Assembly (NCBI GenBank): GCA_946481135.1
Contig: CAMLMQ010000026.1
Location: forward strand, 1 to 20,935
DNA length: 20,935 nucleotides
Reading direction: 5' to 3'
Source of the DNA: an uncultured Microbacteriaceae bacterium
GTDB taxonomy: Bacteria > Actinomycetota > Actinomycetes > Actinomycetales > Microbacteriaceae
Shown here: positions 1 through 5,773 of the stretch, one piece after another
Numbering within the stretch: the stretch's first letter is position 1
Layout: every line of letters begins with the position of its first letter
Notes under the pieces: model-generated
Told to the model about the DNA's origin: nothing
Database searches by the model: none
What the model saw: only the letters and a program-made list of their open reading frames with translations
Translations under genes and position numbers: made by a program

Positions 1-52
1 GAGCGCTTCGCTGATAACGAAGAGGTCCCAGGTTCAAGTCCTGGTAGCCCCA
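1..52 (+). tRNA. ileT: tRNA-Ile (GAT), 5' end cut by window
   Basis: The anticodon stem (CTTCG/CGAAG, 6-10 with 18-22) closes a seven-base loop with GAT at 13-15. The T arm is CCAGG/CCTGG (28-32 with 40-44) around TTCAAGT. The 3' acceptor strand TAGCCCC (45-51) and discriminator A52 end the molecule. The D arm and 5' acceptor strand lie outside the window. CCA is not encoded. The Ile-Ala tRNA pair is the usual marker downstream of gyrA in actinobacteria. Confidence 0.95.
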
Positions 53-60
53 CTCAAGCT

Positions 61-98
61 CGGTGGTCGAGTAGCGTCGAAGACGCGCGTCGAGACCG
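61..98 (+). repeat. REP-like palindromic repeat, copy A
   Basis: This 38-nt element folds into nested stems: CGGT/ACCG (61-64 with 95-98), TCGA/TCGA (67-70 with 90-93) and GCGTC/GACGC (74-78 with 82-86) around a GAA loop. The flanking sequences CGGTGGTCGAGTA and TCGAGACC recur, inverted, at 6410-6449. The inner stem differs there but still pairs. It lies between the two tRNA genes, so it would be transcribed if they share a transcript. I recall similar elements in Microbacteriaceae intergenic regions; that recollection is not tested here. Confidence 0.7.
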
Positions 99-109
99 AC
101 ATCCGTCAC

Positions 110-182
110 GGGGCCTTAGCTCAATTGGTAGAGCGCCTGCTTTGCAAGCAGGAGGTCAGGGGTTCGATTCCCCTAGGCTCCA
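110..182 (+). tRNA. alaT: tRNA-Ala (TGC)
   Basis: The full cloverleaf can be drawn. Acceptor GGGGCCT (110-116) pairs with AGGCTCC (175-181) through one G-U pair, with discriminator A182. The anticodon stem CCTGC/GCAGG (136-140 with 148-152) encloses TTTGCAA with anticodon TGC at 143-145. The T stem AGGGG/CCCCT (158-162 with 170-174) encloses TTCGATT. CCA is not encoded. Confidence 0.97.
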
Positions 183-452
183 CTCTCCTCCGGCAGCCGA
201 GACGGGCACCGTCGGCCACCACCCGAGGTCGATGACGCGGCTCGGACCTCCGTCTCGCACAGAGGTGCACGCCCAGTGAGCTGGAGGTACGGGGTTCCAC
301 TCGGTGGTGTACCTCCCGTCCTCGGGGATCGTCAGCTGGCAGGCCAGAGCGGCTCGCTCCTGCCACAGCAGAGGGAGCGCCGAATAGACGACTCCGGCGA
401 CGACCACGGCCACCGCCGTCAGAGCGACGACGAGCTTCCGCGAAGCATTCAT
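156..452 (-). CDS. small exported or membrane-anchored hypothetical protein (98 aa)
   Basis: I do not recognise the family. The start ATG at 452 is preceded by AAAGG, a purine-rich site 3 nt upstream; upstream in-frame ATGs at 467 and 527 have no such site. Residues 5-29 form a hydrophobic helix after a short basic N-terminus, so this is a signal anchor or signal peptide with the rest outside the cell. The exterior part holds two cysteines (C38 and C62) that could form a disulfide, and many Trp and Pro residues. The last codons run antisense into the 3' end of tRNA-Ala (156-182), which is odd and suggests the C-terminus is not highly constrained. It could alternatively be a decaying gene. Confidence 0.55.
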   Translation of the reverse strand: MNASRKLVVALTAVAVVVAGVVYSALPLLWQERAALACQLTIPEDGRYTTEWNPVPPAHWACTSVRDGGPSRVIDLGWWPTVPVSAAGGEWSLGESNP

Positions 453-486
453 CGACCTTTCTCGCATCGAGGGTGACAGATCGATC

Positions 487-594
487 TCAGCGCCGGGTTC
501 GGCGGACGAGCACGACGGCGACGACAACGACGGCGATCAGTGCGATCGCCGCGATCGCGACGAGTCCGAAAGACAGCGGATCAGCGAAAACCAC
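487..594 (-). CDS. 35-residue single-pass membrane protein
   Basis: The GTG start (592-594) is preceded by a perfect AGGAGG Shine-Dalgarno (complement of 600-605) with a 5-nt spacer, the best such site in the window. The encoded peptide begins MVFADPLSFG and continues as one uninterrupted hydrophobic helix of about 22 residues (roughly 9-30), then ends in a basic tail (RRTRR) and TGA. The positive tail predicts the N-terminus outside and C-terminus inside. It lies 34 nt upstream of the 98-residue membrane protein gene and points the same way, so the two may be co-transcribed. The family and role are unknown. The evidence is the site, the start and the helix. Confidence 0.6.
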   Translation of the reverse strand: MVFADPLSFGLVAIAAIALIAVVVVAVVLVRRTRR

Positions 595-721
595 GGTGAC
601 CTCCTGAGGGCCGGAACGAAGAACTCGTTCTCATCCACCCTCGCACAGTCGACCGTCGCGCGCGACCGTCGCCGGTGCGGGCCGGCCGTCGGGCCGTCGC
701 GTCCCCTCAGGATTCACGATC

Positions 722-757
722 CCGCCCGCCACGGGTCGGCTGAGGTCTCGCGGGCGG
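722..757 (-). terminator. inverted repeat after the 61-aa gene, possible terminator
   Basis: CCGCCCGC (722-729) and GCGGGCGG (750-757) form an 8-bp G+C stem around a 20-nt loop. It begins 1 nt beyond the stop codon of the leftward gene at 759-944. There is no U-tract, so this is a weak call. Confidence 0.35.
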
Positions 758-758
758 T

Positions 759-944
759 CTACTCGCGGCTCGTGCGAACGCGCGCCCGCACGGTCGCGGC
801 ACCGTCCGCCGCTTCGAGCTCAGCGTCACGTGCGCGCAGCGCCGACAACACGGCAGCCCGCACGACCAGGTAGAGCGCGTAGAAGAAGACGGCGCCCACG
901 ACGACGATCAGTGCGACTGAGGTGATGGGGTCCATCTGAGGCAT
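759..944 (-). CDS. 61-residue single-pass membrane protein
   Basis: Family not recognised. After a short N-terminus, residues 7-35 make one long hydrophobic helix rich in Val, Ala, Phe and Tyr. A charged cytoplasmic segment follows (RARDAELEAADGAATVRARV), likely an amphipathic helix. ATG at 944 is used here; a second ATG three codons later (935) is possible. Neither has a strong ribosome binding site: AAGG lies about 12 nt before the first. The gene stands between two other leftward genes and is followed by a GC-rich inverted repeat. Small membrane proteins of this shape are common in actinobacteria and I cannot assign a role. Confidence 0.6.
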   Translation of the reverse strand: MPQMDPITSVALIVVVGAVFFYALYLVVRAAVLSALRARDAELEAADGAATVRARVRTSRE

Positions 945-1021
945 GGTACCGATCGACCTTCTACGTCCTCACAGACCCCGGCGAAAGCTCCGCTCGGGAG
1001 GTCGCACCGCCCACTGCGGCC

Positions 1022-2167
1022 CTAGCCGCCGCGCAATTCGAGCCGGAGCCCCAACCAGCGGGCGAGGGCCGCGATCTCGGCATCCACGGCCTCGCGGATC
1101 TCGGCGTCGAACGGCACGTCCTCGTGGAGGGCGTTCACCCGCAGCACCACGGCGGCGCGGTCGGCCGTCGCGTCGAGTTTCCCGACGAGCCGGTCGCCGT
1201 GCAGGATCGGCAGCGCGAAGTAGCCCCATCGCCGTTTCGACTTCGCCGTGAACATCTCGAGCTTGAAGTCGAAGTCGAGAAGGGCGAGCGCGCGTTCCCG
1301 GTCGTACACGAGTCGGTCGAGGGGCGACAGCAGCGCGGTGCGGCCCTCGAAGTCGTCGTCGAGCCACGGCAGCACGTCGGGATGCACGCGCCAGTCGACC
1401 GCCGACCCCTCGATCCGCGCCGGGAGGCCGGGCAGGGGCAGTACCTTCGGCTGCTCGGGCGCGCGCGGCCACTTCGCCGGCGCGACACCGAGCGCGCGCA
1501 ACTGCCGGTCGCGCCGCAGCAGCCACGCGTCGTCCCAGGAGACCTCGGGAAGCCCCTCCGGGTAGACCCGCTCGGCGAGATCCCACGTGCGGGCGCCGTT
1601 CTCGTGGCCCGAGATCGCGACGAGTCCGCGCATCATGAGCACCTCGAGCATCTGGGTGACGTTGCGGTTGTTCGTCCAGCCGCTCGACGGCCACGGGAAC
1701 CGCGCTGTGTCCGGGATGTCGCGCGCGAGGAGGGGTCCGCGATCCTCCAACTCGCGCAGCACGTCGTCCCGGAACTCGCCGTTGAGCTCCAGCCACTCGC
1801 GCGGCTTCGCATACGCCGCGGGCCGAGCCATCTGCGCGCGGAAGAGGGCGAGATCCTCCATCGGCCGGATCATGCCGTCGAGTTCCAGCAGCGACCGCTC
1901 GACCTCGAGCTCGCGCTGCAGGTCGTCGGGCTCGTAGCGGTCGCCGAGGCGGCTCCACAGCACGAGGTCGGCGCTCGGTGCGACGTCGGCATACGGATAC
2001 CGCTGTACGACACCGAGACCGCGCACGACCGCAACGACGCTCGACGGACGGTGCGCGTCGAGCAACTGCGCGCGCACCGCGAGGCGGCGGGCCTCGACCC
2101 GCGTCAGCTCGACCGGTGGCCCGTCGGCCGGAAACTCAGAGGTCGTCGTCGTCGCCGATGTCGGCAC
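1022..2167 (-). CDS. winged-helix DNA-binding protein, YcaQ/AlkX-like (HTH_42) family
   Basis: The 381-residue product has the hallmarks of the YcaQ/AlkZ family: an N-terminal segment LTRVEARRLAVRAQLLDAHR (21-40), VAPSADLVLWSRLG (62-75), a second winged-helix region with GARTWDLAERVYP (191-203), and a C-terminal LDRLVYDR...DFDFKLEMF...KRRWGYFALPILHGDRLVGKLD stretch (283-332). Family members are DNA glycosylases that release alkylated bases or unhook interstrand crosslinks. Their catalytic Q-x-D or Q-x-Q motif falls here at Q55-R56-Y57, so the usual acidic or amide residue is replaced by Tyr. GTG at 2167 is chosen because homology begins near residue 20; the next plausible starts would cut into the domain. 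It overlaps the upstream gene's end by 32 nt, suggesting coupling. Enzymatic activity is uncertain. Confidence 0.85.
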   Translation of the reverse strand: MPTSATTTTSEFPADGPPVELTRVEARRLAVRAQLLDAHRPSSVVAVVRGLGVVQRYPYADVAPSADLVLWSRLGDRYEPDDLQRELEVERSLLELDGMIRPMEDLALFRAQMARPAAYAKPREWLELNGEFRDDVLRELEDRGPLLARDIPDTARFPWPSSGWTNNRNVTQMLEVLMMRGLVAISGHENGARTWDLAERVYPEGLPEVSWDDAWLLRRDRQLRALGVAPAKWPRAPEQPKVLPLPGLPARIEGSAVDWRVHPDVLPWLDDDFEGRTALLSPLDRLVYDRERALALLDFDFKLEMFTAKSKRRWGYFALPILHGDRLVGKLDATADRAAVVLRVNALHEDVPFDAEIREAVDAEIAALARWLGLRLELRGG

Positions 2168-2663
2168 TGCCCGGGTCGCCGAGGTCTTCGATCCACAGGT
2201 CGTCGTCGGCGCGCAGCGTCTGCCACGCGGCGTAGGCGACACCCGCGACCGCGACGACGCCGAGACCGATGAGGATGTACTTGCCGGGGCCCGACGACTT
2301 CTTCGGCATCGTCACGATGCCCGCCTTCTGACCGGCCGACGAGACCTTGCGCACGACCTCGCGCACCTGCGGGTTCTTGGCCGCCTCGAGCACCGCGAGC
2401 GCCGAGCCGATCGTGCCCGAGATCGCGGGGAGCACGTCGTCGACGAAGCGGTCACGGGCCGAGCCGACCGCCCGTCGGGCGGACCCGACGCCCTCGCCGA
2501 CGCGCGGCGCGATCTCTTCGCGGGCGTAGTTCGCGGCCTGGCGACGCGCATCCTTCAGCACGTCGGTCGCGTGCTCGAGCGCCTCGCGCTGTTCGTCCCA
2601 CAGTCGCTCCGCGTCGCGCTTGAGTCGCTTCAGCTCCCGCTGTCGCTTCCGGGACAGTGCCAT
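2136..2663 (-). CDS. coiled, membrane-anchored hypothetical protein (175 aa)
   Basis: No named family is recognised. The product starts with a very basic, Arg/Lys/Glu-rich helix (1-50) likely to form a coiled coil. A helical Ala/Val-rich region follows (55-115). One transmembrane helix (about 129-147) leads to a strongly acidic C-terminal tail ending DIGDDDDL. The layout recalls YtxH- or ElaB-like envelope-associated proteins, but that is only a resemblance. ATG at 2663 has a good GGAGG site 5-6 nt upstream (around 2669-2673). It is the first gene of a leftward pair with the YcaQ-like gene and is divergent from the cyclophilin gene. Confidence 0.7.
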   Translation of the reverse strand: MALSRKRQRELKRLKRDAERLWDEQREALEHATDVLKDARRQAANYAREEIAPRVGEGVGSARRAVGSARDRFVDDVLPAISGTIGSALAVLEAAKNPQVREVVRKVSSAGQKAGIVTMPKKSSGPGKYILIGLGVVAVAGVAYAAWQTLRADDDLWIEDLGDPGSADIGDDDDL

Positions 2664-2670
2664 GAGGACC

Positions 2671-2683
2671 TCCGATGATCGGA
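2671..2683. promoter_or_regulatory. palindrome overlapping a ribosome binding site
   Basis: TCCGATGATCGGA is a perfect 6+1+6 palindrome. On the minus strand its distal arm runs into the GGAGG of the 175-aa gene. It could be an operator for the divergent region, or in RNA a 5-bp hairpin that masks the ribosome binding site. Confidence 0.3.
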
Positions 2684-2750
2684 TGTGGACGTTGCGACCA
2701 TCCTGCCATGCGGGGCGGATGCGTCGAAGGGCTTGCGGAGAGGGACGTCA

Positions 2751-2765
2751 TGCGACAATGGCCCA
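2751..2765 (+). promoter_or_regulatory. extended -10 promoter of ppiA, leaderless
   Basis: TGCGACAAT (2751-2759) reads as an extended -10 (TGN plus GACAAT) ending 6 nt before the ATG at 2766. TTGCGG at 2733-2738 is a possible -35 with a short 15-bp spacer. No ribosome binding site precedes the ATG, which fits transcription starting at the start codon itself. Confidence 0.5.
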
Positions 2766-3305
2766 ATGCCTGCGCACACTCACGTCGCCACGATCCACAC
2801 CAACCACGGCGACATCCGCGTCAACCTGTTCGGCTTCCACGCCCCGACGACGGTCGACAACTTCGTCGGACTCGCCACCGGCGAGAAGGAATGGCAGGAC
2901 CCGGCGAGTGGCGAGACGAAGACCACGCCTCTCTACGACGGGGTGATCTTCCACCGCATCATCAAGCAGTTCATGCTGCAGGGCGGCGACCCGCTCGGCA
3001 AGGGCATCGGCGGCCCCGGCTACCAGTTCGACGACGAGATCCATCCCGAGCTGCACTTCAACGAGCCGTACTTGCTCGCGATGGCGAACGCCGGCATCCA
3101 GATGGGACGCGGCACGAACGGCTCCCAGTTCTTCATCACGACGGTGCCGACGCCGTGGCTCAACGGCAAGCACACGATCTTCGGCGAGGTCGCCGACGAC
3201 GACTCCAAGCGCGTGGTCGACGCGATCGAGGCGGTCGACACCGACGGGCGCGACAAGCCGCTGCAGGATGTCGTCATCTCGTCGATCACCGTCGACAAGG
3301 CGTGA
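2766..3305 (+). CDS. ppiA: peptidyl-prolyl cis-trans isomerase, cyclophilin type
   Basis: This 179-residue cytoplasmic cyclophilin catalyses cis-trans isomerisation of X-Pro bonds in protein folding. Visible signatures are the catalytic segment FHRIIKQFMLQGGD (62-75, with Arg64, Phe69 and Gln72), the substrate pocket NGSQFFIT (118-125), and W131 and H136 before FGEV. There is no signal peptide, and the length is that of a compact single-domain cyclophilin. ATG at 2766 is chosen because the cyclophilin fold starts at once (ATIHTNHGDIRVNLF) and a -10 box lies 6 nt upstream; the open frame extends to 2685 without homology. The gene corresponds in position to M. tuberculosis Rv0009 (ppiA). The rhomboid-like gene follows after 7 nt. 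Confidence 0.95.
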   Translation: MPAHTHVATIHTNHGDIRVNLFGFHAPTTVDNFVGLATGEKEWQDPASGETKTTPLYDGVIFHRIIKQFMLQGGDPLGKGIGGPGYQFDDEIHPELHFNEPYLLAMANAGIQMGRGTNGSQFFITTVPTPWLNGKHTIFGEVADDDSKRVVDAIEAVDTDGRDKPLQDVVISSITVDKA

Positions 3306-3312
3306 TCCGGGC

Positions 3313-4230
3313 GTGAGCGGCGGGGCCACCGCGGCGGACGTCTGCTACCGCCACCCCACTCGGGAGAGCTGGGTGCTCTGCCAGCGCTGCGGTCGCACCA
3401 TCTGCCCGGAGTGCCAGATCCTCACCCCCGCCGGAGTGCGCTGCCCCGACTGCGTGCAGGAGACCGGCGGCTCGGTGCAGTGGCGCAGCGCCGGCGAGTC
3501 GCGCCGCCCGGCGCCGAAGGCGCGGCCCGCGCGCGAGCGGCGCACGTCGTCGACATCCGGTTCCGCGTCCGGCTCGGCGTTCGGCCAGCAGCTCGGGCAG
3601 CTCTTCCGGCCTGGCGGGGATGCCCCCGTGCTCACGTGGGGCACGCTCGGCATCGTCGTCGTGCTCTTCGTCGCCAGCCTCGTGACCGGTGGGCTGCCGT
3701 TCTCGCTGCTCGCCGCCGACCCCACTGTCGGCATCCAGCTCTGGCGCTACGTCACCGCGCCCTTCGTCTACCCGCCCGCTCTCGTCGCGGTCATCAGCAT
3801 CCTGCTCAACGGGCTCTTCCTCGCGCTCATCGCGCCCGCGGTCGAACGCAACCTCGGCCGACGCCGATTCGCGCTCGTCTTCGTCGCCGCGGCGATCGTC
3901 GGCAGCGCGGGAATGGTGCTCTCGGGCGCGACCGCCTACGGGCTCGTCGGCGTGCTGTTCGGGATGTTCGGCGCCTACCTGATCTTCGTGTGGCAGTACC
4001 CGCCGGCCCGCACCCAGGCGCTCATCATCATCGGCATCAACCTGCTCATCAGCCTCGCCTTCGGCGCGACGCTGCTGCCGCAACTGATCGGCGGACTCAT
4101 CGCGGGCGCCGGCACGACGTATCTGCTGCAGCGCTACGAAGGTGAGCGCGCCCGCACCGGCCACCTGATCATCGGGTCGGTGCTCGCCGGGTTCGTGCTG
4201 TTCGCGATCATCCGTTCGCTCGCTTTCTGA
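3313..4230 (+). CDS. zinc-finger rhomboid-like membrane protein, probably proteolytically inactive
   Basis: The 305-residue protein opens with a B-box-like zinc-binding module (C11, H14, C23, C26, C31, C34, C44, C47). A polar linker follows (55-100), then six or seven transmembrane helices (about 110-300). The fold is rhomboid-like: WRYVTAPF (144-151), LLNGLF (164-169), APAVERNLGRRRF (174-186), LFGMFGAY (215-222) and IGGLIAG (259-265). Active rhomboids carry GxSG and a distant His; here the first is G210-L-V-G213, with Val212 at the Ser position, and the second is Gln257. The oxyanion His position appears as Ser162, while Asn166 is kept. GTG at 3313 follows ppiA by 7 nt, so translation is probably coupled. 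It may act as an inactive rhomboid that binds membrane clients; this role is an inference. Confidence 0.85.
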   Translation: MSGGATAADVCYRHPTRESWVLCQRCGRTICPECQILTPAGVRCPDCVQETGGSVQWRSAGESRRPAPKARPARERRTSSTSGSASGSAFGQQLGQLFRPGGDAPVLTWGTLGIVVVLFVASLVTGGLPFSLLAADPTVGIQLWRYVTAPFVYPPALVAVISILLNGLFLALIAPAVERNLGRRRFALVFVAAAIVGSAGMVLSGATAYGLVGVLFGMFGAYLIFVWQYPPARTQALIIIGINLLISLAFGATLLPQLIGGLIAGAGTTYLLQRYEGERARTGHLIIGSVLAGFVLFAIIRSLAF

Positions 4231-4264
4231 CGCCCCCGCCTGCCGGGCGGGCCCGGGTGCCGCG

Positions 4265-4297
4265 TGGCCCAGGGTGCGGGGCCTGGCCCGGGGTGCG
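4265..4297. repeat. tandem 14-bp direct repeat
   Basis: TGGCCCAGGGTGCG (4265-4278) recurs as TGGCCCGGGGTGCG (4284-4297), 13 of 14 identical, with a 19-bp period. It lies in the non-coding gap between the rhomboid-like gene and crgA. Further on, GCGGATG occurs four times between 4332 and 4391. Confidence 0.55.
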
Positions 4298-4312
4298 AGC
4301 GGCGGCGTCGGC

Positions 4313-4340
4313 TTCATCCGCGACGTTTCGCGCGGATGAA
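4313..4340 (+). terminator. 10-bp hairpin, probable terminator of the ppiA-rhomboid unit
   Basis: TTCATCCGCG (4313-4322) and CGCGGATGAA (4331-4340) are perfect inverted arms around an 8-nt loop. They lie about 80 nt after the rhomboid-like stop codon, in a convergent gap. No U-tract follows. Confidence 0.5.
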
Positions 4341-4424
4341 CGCCCGATGCGTGCGAAAAGTCGCGGATGGCGCGGATGGATTGAGCGGATGGACTGATGG
4401 CTCAGGCCGCGGGACGGGAGCGGA

Positions 4425-4473
4425 CTGTCCACAGGCCTCTCCACAGTGTGGAGAGAATCACAACGGTGTGATT
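4425..4473 (-). terminator. adjacent palindromes after crgA, with DnaA-box-like motifs
   Basis: CTCTCCACAGTGTGGAGAG (4437-4455) is a perfect 19-bp palindrome. Directly abutting it is AATCACA-ACGG-TGTGATT (4456-4473), a 7-bp hairpin touching the crgA stop codon. The second is the likelier crgA terminator. CTGTCCACA (4425-4433) is one mismatch from the actinobacterial DnaA box TTGTCCACA, and CTCTCCACA (4437-4445) is two mismatches away. The window is close to oriC by synteny, so DnaA binding is conceivable but not shown. Confidence 0.45.
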
Positions 4474-4733
4474 CAGCGCCACCGCGTGGTCATGAAGAAC
4501 CCGATGATAAGGAAGCCGAAGCCGATCGCGATGTTGCCGACGTCGATGCCGGGGATCGGGGCGAGGCCCTTGCTGAGGTAGAACACGATGATCCACGCGA
4601 GGCCCAGCAGCATGAAGCCGAACATGATCGGCTTGAACCACACCGGGTTCGGGAGGTTCTCGCGGGATTCGGCCTCGCGCGTCTCGCGGCTCTCGGAGCC
4701 CTGGGCGGCGGGAGTCTTCTGGGGTCGGGCCAT
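4473..4733 (-). CDS. crgA: cell division protein CrgA
   Basis: The 86-residue protein has the CrgA plan: a charged cytoplasmic N-terminus (1-28), the conserved NPVWFKPIMFG entry into helix one (about 31-52), a short loop GLAPIPGIDVGN (56-67) and helix two (about 68-82) ending TTRWR. CrgA sits at the divisome, where in mycobacteria it interacts with FtsZ, FtsQ, FtsI and CwsA. Its position opposite the sortase/trpG unit matches Rv0011c. ATG at 4733 has no Shine-Dalgarno, but TAGACT (a -10 hexamer) ends 7 nt upstream, so the mRNA is probably leaderless. It is divergent from the sortase gene and convergent with the rhomboid-like gene. Confidence 0.95.
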   Translation of the reverse strand: MARPQKTPAAQGSESRETREAESRENLPNPVWFKPIMFGFMLLGLAWIIVFYLSKGLAPIPGIDVGNIAIGFGFLIIGFFMTTRWR

Positions 4734-4740
4734 GCGGAGC

Positions 4741-4746
4741 AGTCTA
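4741..4746 (-). promoter_or_regulatory. -10 box of crgA
   Basis: On the minus strand TAGACT is followed by 7 nt and then the crgA ATG. This is the spacing expected if transcription starts at the start codon. No clear -35 is visible. Confidence 0.5.
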
Positions 4747-4792
4747 ACCGAGGGTGCTTCGGGCTCGACCGGGGGAAATCGGCGACGACACG

Positions 4793-4798
4793 TAGAAT
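4793..4798 (+). promoter_or_regulatory. -10 box of the sortase operon
   Basis: TAGAAT matches the TANAAT consensus and ends 7 nt before the ATG at 4806, mirroring the crgA promoter 46 bp away. No ribosome binding site is present, so a leaderless mRNA is likely. Confidence 0.6.
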
Positions 4799-4805
4799 CG
4801 CAGGC

Positions 4806-5615
4806 ATGACGCAGGAGCTCGGGAGCGCCGTCGCGGAGGCTCCGCGATCCGCCGGTCGCCGCCGCGCCCCGCGGGGCACCGCGGCTCCGCGCCGCCGGGT
4901 CTCGGTCGTCGGCGTACTGGGCGAACTGCTCATCACCGCCGGACTGCTCGTGCTCGCGTTCCTCGGGTGGCAGGTGTGGCTCGGCGACATCATCGTCGGC
5001 GGGCAGATGAGCGCCGAGGCGCAGGAACAGTCGCAGGAGTGGGGCGCCGACTACTCCGACGTGCCGCCGAGCGAGTCCGGTGACCCTGGGCTCAGCGCCG
5101 ACCCACCCGTGATGGCAGTCGTCGGCAACGCCGAGACGTTCGCGAACCTCATTATCCCGCGCTTCGGCGGCGACTACTACCGCCCGATCGCGGAGGGCAT
5201 CGGCACCCGGGATGTGCTCAACAAGGGGCTCATCGGCCGCTATCCGACGACGCAGATGCCGGGCGAGGTCGGCAACTTCGCGCTCGCGTCGCACCGCTCC
5301 AGCGGCGGCGGCAACTTCCACGACCTCCACCAGCTGCAGGTCGGCGACCACATCTACGTCGAAACGGTCGACGGGTGGTACCAGTACACGTTCCGCAACC
5401 TCGAGTACGTGCGTCCGACGGGCGTCGGGGTGCTCAACCCGGTGCCCCAGACGGACGGCCTCGAGGCCACCGAACGGTACATCACCCTCACCACGTGCAA
5501 CCCGTTCTTCTCCACCGCCGAGCGACTCATCGCCTACGGCGTGTACGACGCGTTCTATCCGCGGGCGGGCGGCGTGCCCGCCGAGATCGCGACCAACGTG
5601 ACGGGGGCCGGCTGA
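4806..5615 (+). CDS. class E sortase
   Basis: Sortases are membrane-bound cysteine transpeptidases that attach surface proteins to the cell wall; class E enzymes recognise LAXTG-type signals. The 269-residue product has a basic cytoplasmic N-terminus (1-32), one transmembrane helix (about 34-60), an acidic linker (70-100) and a sortase barrel. The catalytic triad is visible: H163 in LASHRSS, C231 in ITLTTCNPF and R240 in STAERLIAYG. TLTTC-N-P is the usual class E active-site form. ATG at 4806 is set by the basic N-terminus and the -10 box 7 nt upstream. The stop overlaps the next start by one base (TGATG), indicating an operon with the 52-residue protein and the glutaminase. No LAXTG substrate gene is in the window. 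Confidence 0.93.
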   Translation: MTQELGSAVAEAPRSAGRRRAPRGTAAPRRRVSVVGVLGELLITAGLLVLAFLGWQVWLGDIIVGGQMSAEAQEQSQEWGADYSDVPPSESGDPGLSADPPVMAVVGNAETFANLIIPRFGGDYYRPIAEGIGTRDVLNKGLIGRYPTTQMPGEVGNFALASHRSSGGGNFHDLHQLQVGDHIYVETVDGWYQYTFRNLEYVRPTGVGVLNPVPQTDGLEATERYITLTTCNPFFSTAERLIAYGVYDAFYPRAGGVPAEIATNVTGAG

Positions 5616-5773
5616 TGTACGCGGCGCTGTGGCGCATCCTTCCCGGCCCGTGGTGGGTGCGGGTGCTCATCCTGCTCGTCGCCGTCGTCGCGCTGCTCGC
5701 GGCGCTCGTCATCTGGGTGTTCCCGTGGGTCGACACCCTCGTCGCCCCGTCCGACGTGGTGGTGACCGAATGA
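5615..5773 (+). CDS. 52-residue membrane protein between sortase and trpG
   Basis: A short Trp-rich N-terminus (ALWRILPGPWWVR) leads into one transmembrane helix (about 16-38), then a WVDTLVAPSDVVVTE tail predicted to lie outside. It is coupled at both ends: its ATG shares a base with the sortase stop, and its own stop overlaps the next ATG by four bases. A small conserved membrane protein lies at this point in many actinobacteria (Rv0012 is the M. tuberculosis gene at the locus, though longer). The role is unknown; association with the sortase or divisome would fit the context. Confidence 0.8.
   Translation: MYAALWRILPGPWWVRVLILLVAVVALLAALVIWVFPWVDTLVAPSDVVVTE

Noticed and set aside
4456..4473. 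TCACA...TGTGA hairpin as a Crp-type operator
   Set aside because: The half-sites are in the wrong order for Crp (which binds TGTGA-N6-TCACA) and the site lies between convergent gene ends, so a terminator is likelier.
4446..4805. N-terminal extension of the sortase frame upstream of 4806
   Set aside because: It is antisense to crgA and the extra residues are charged shadow sequence; the -10 box at 4793 fixes the start at 4806.
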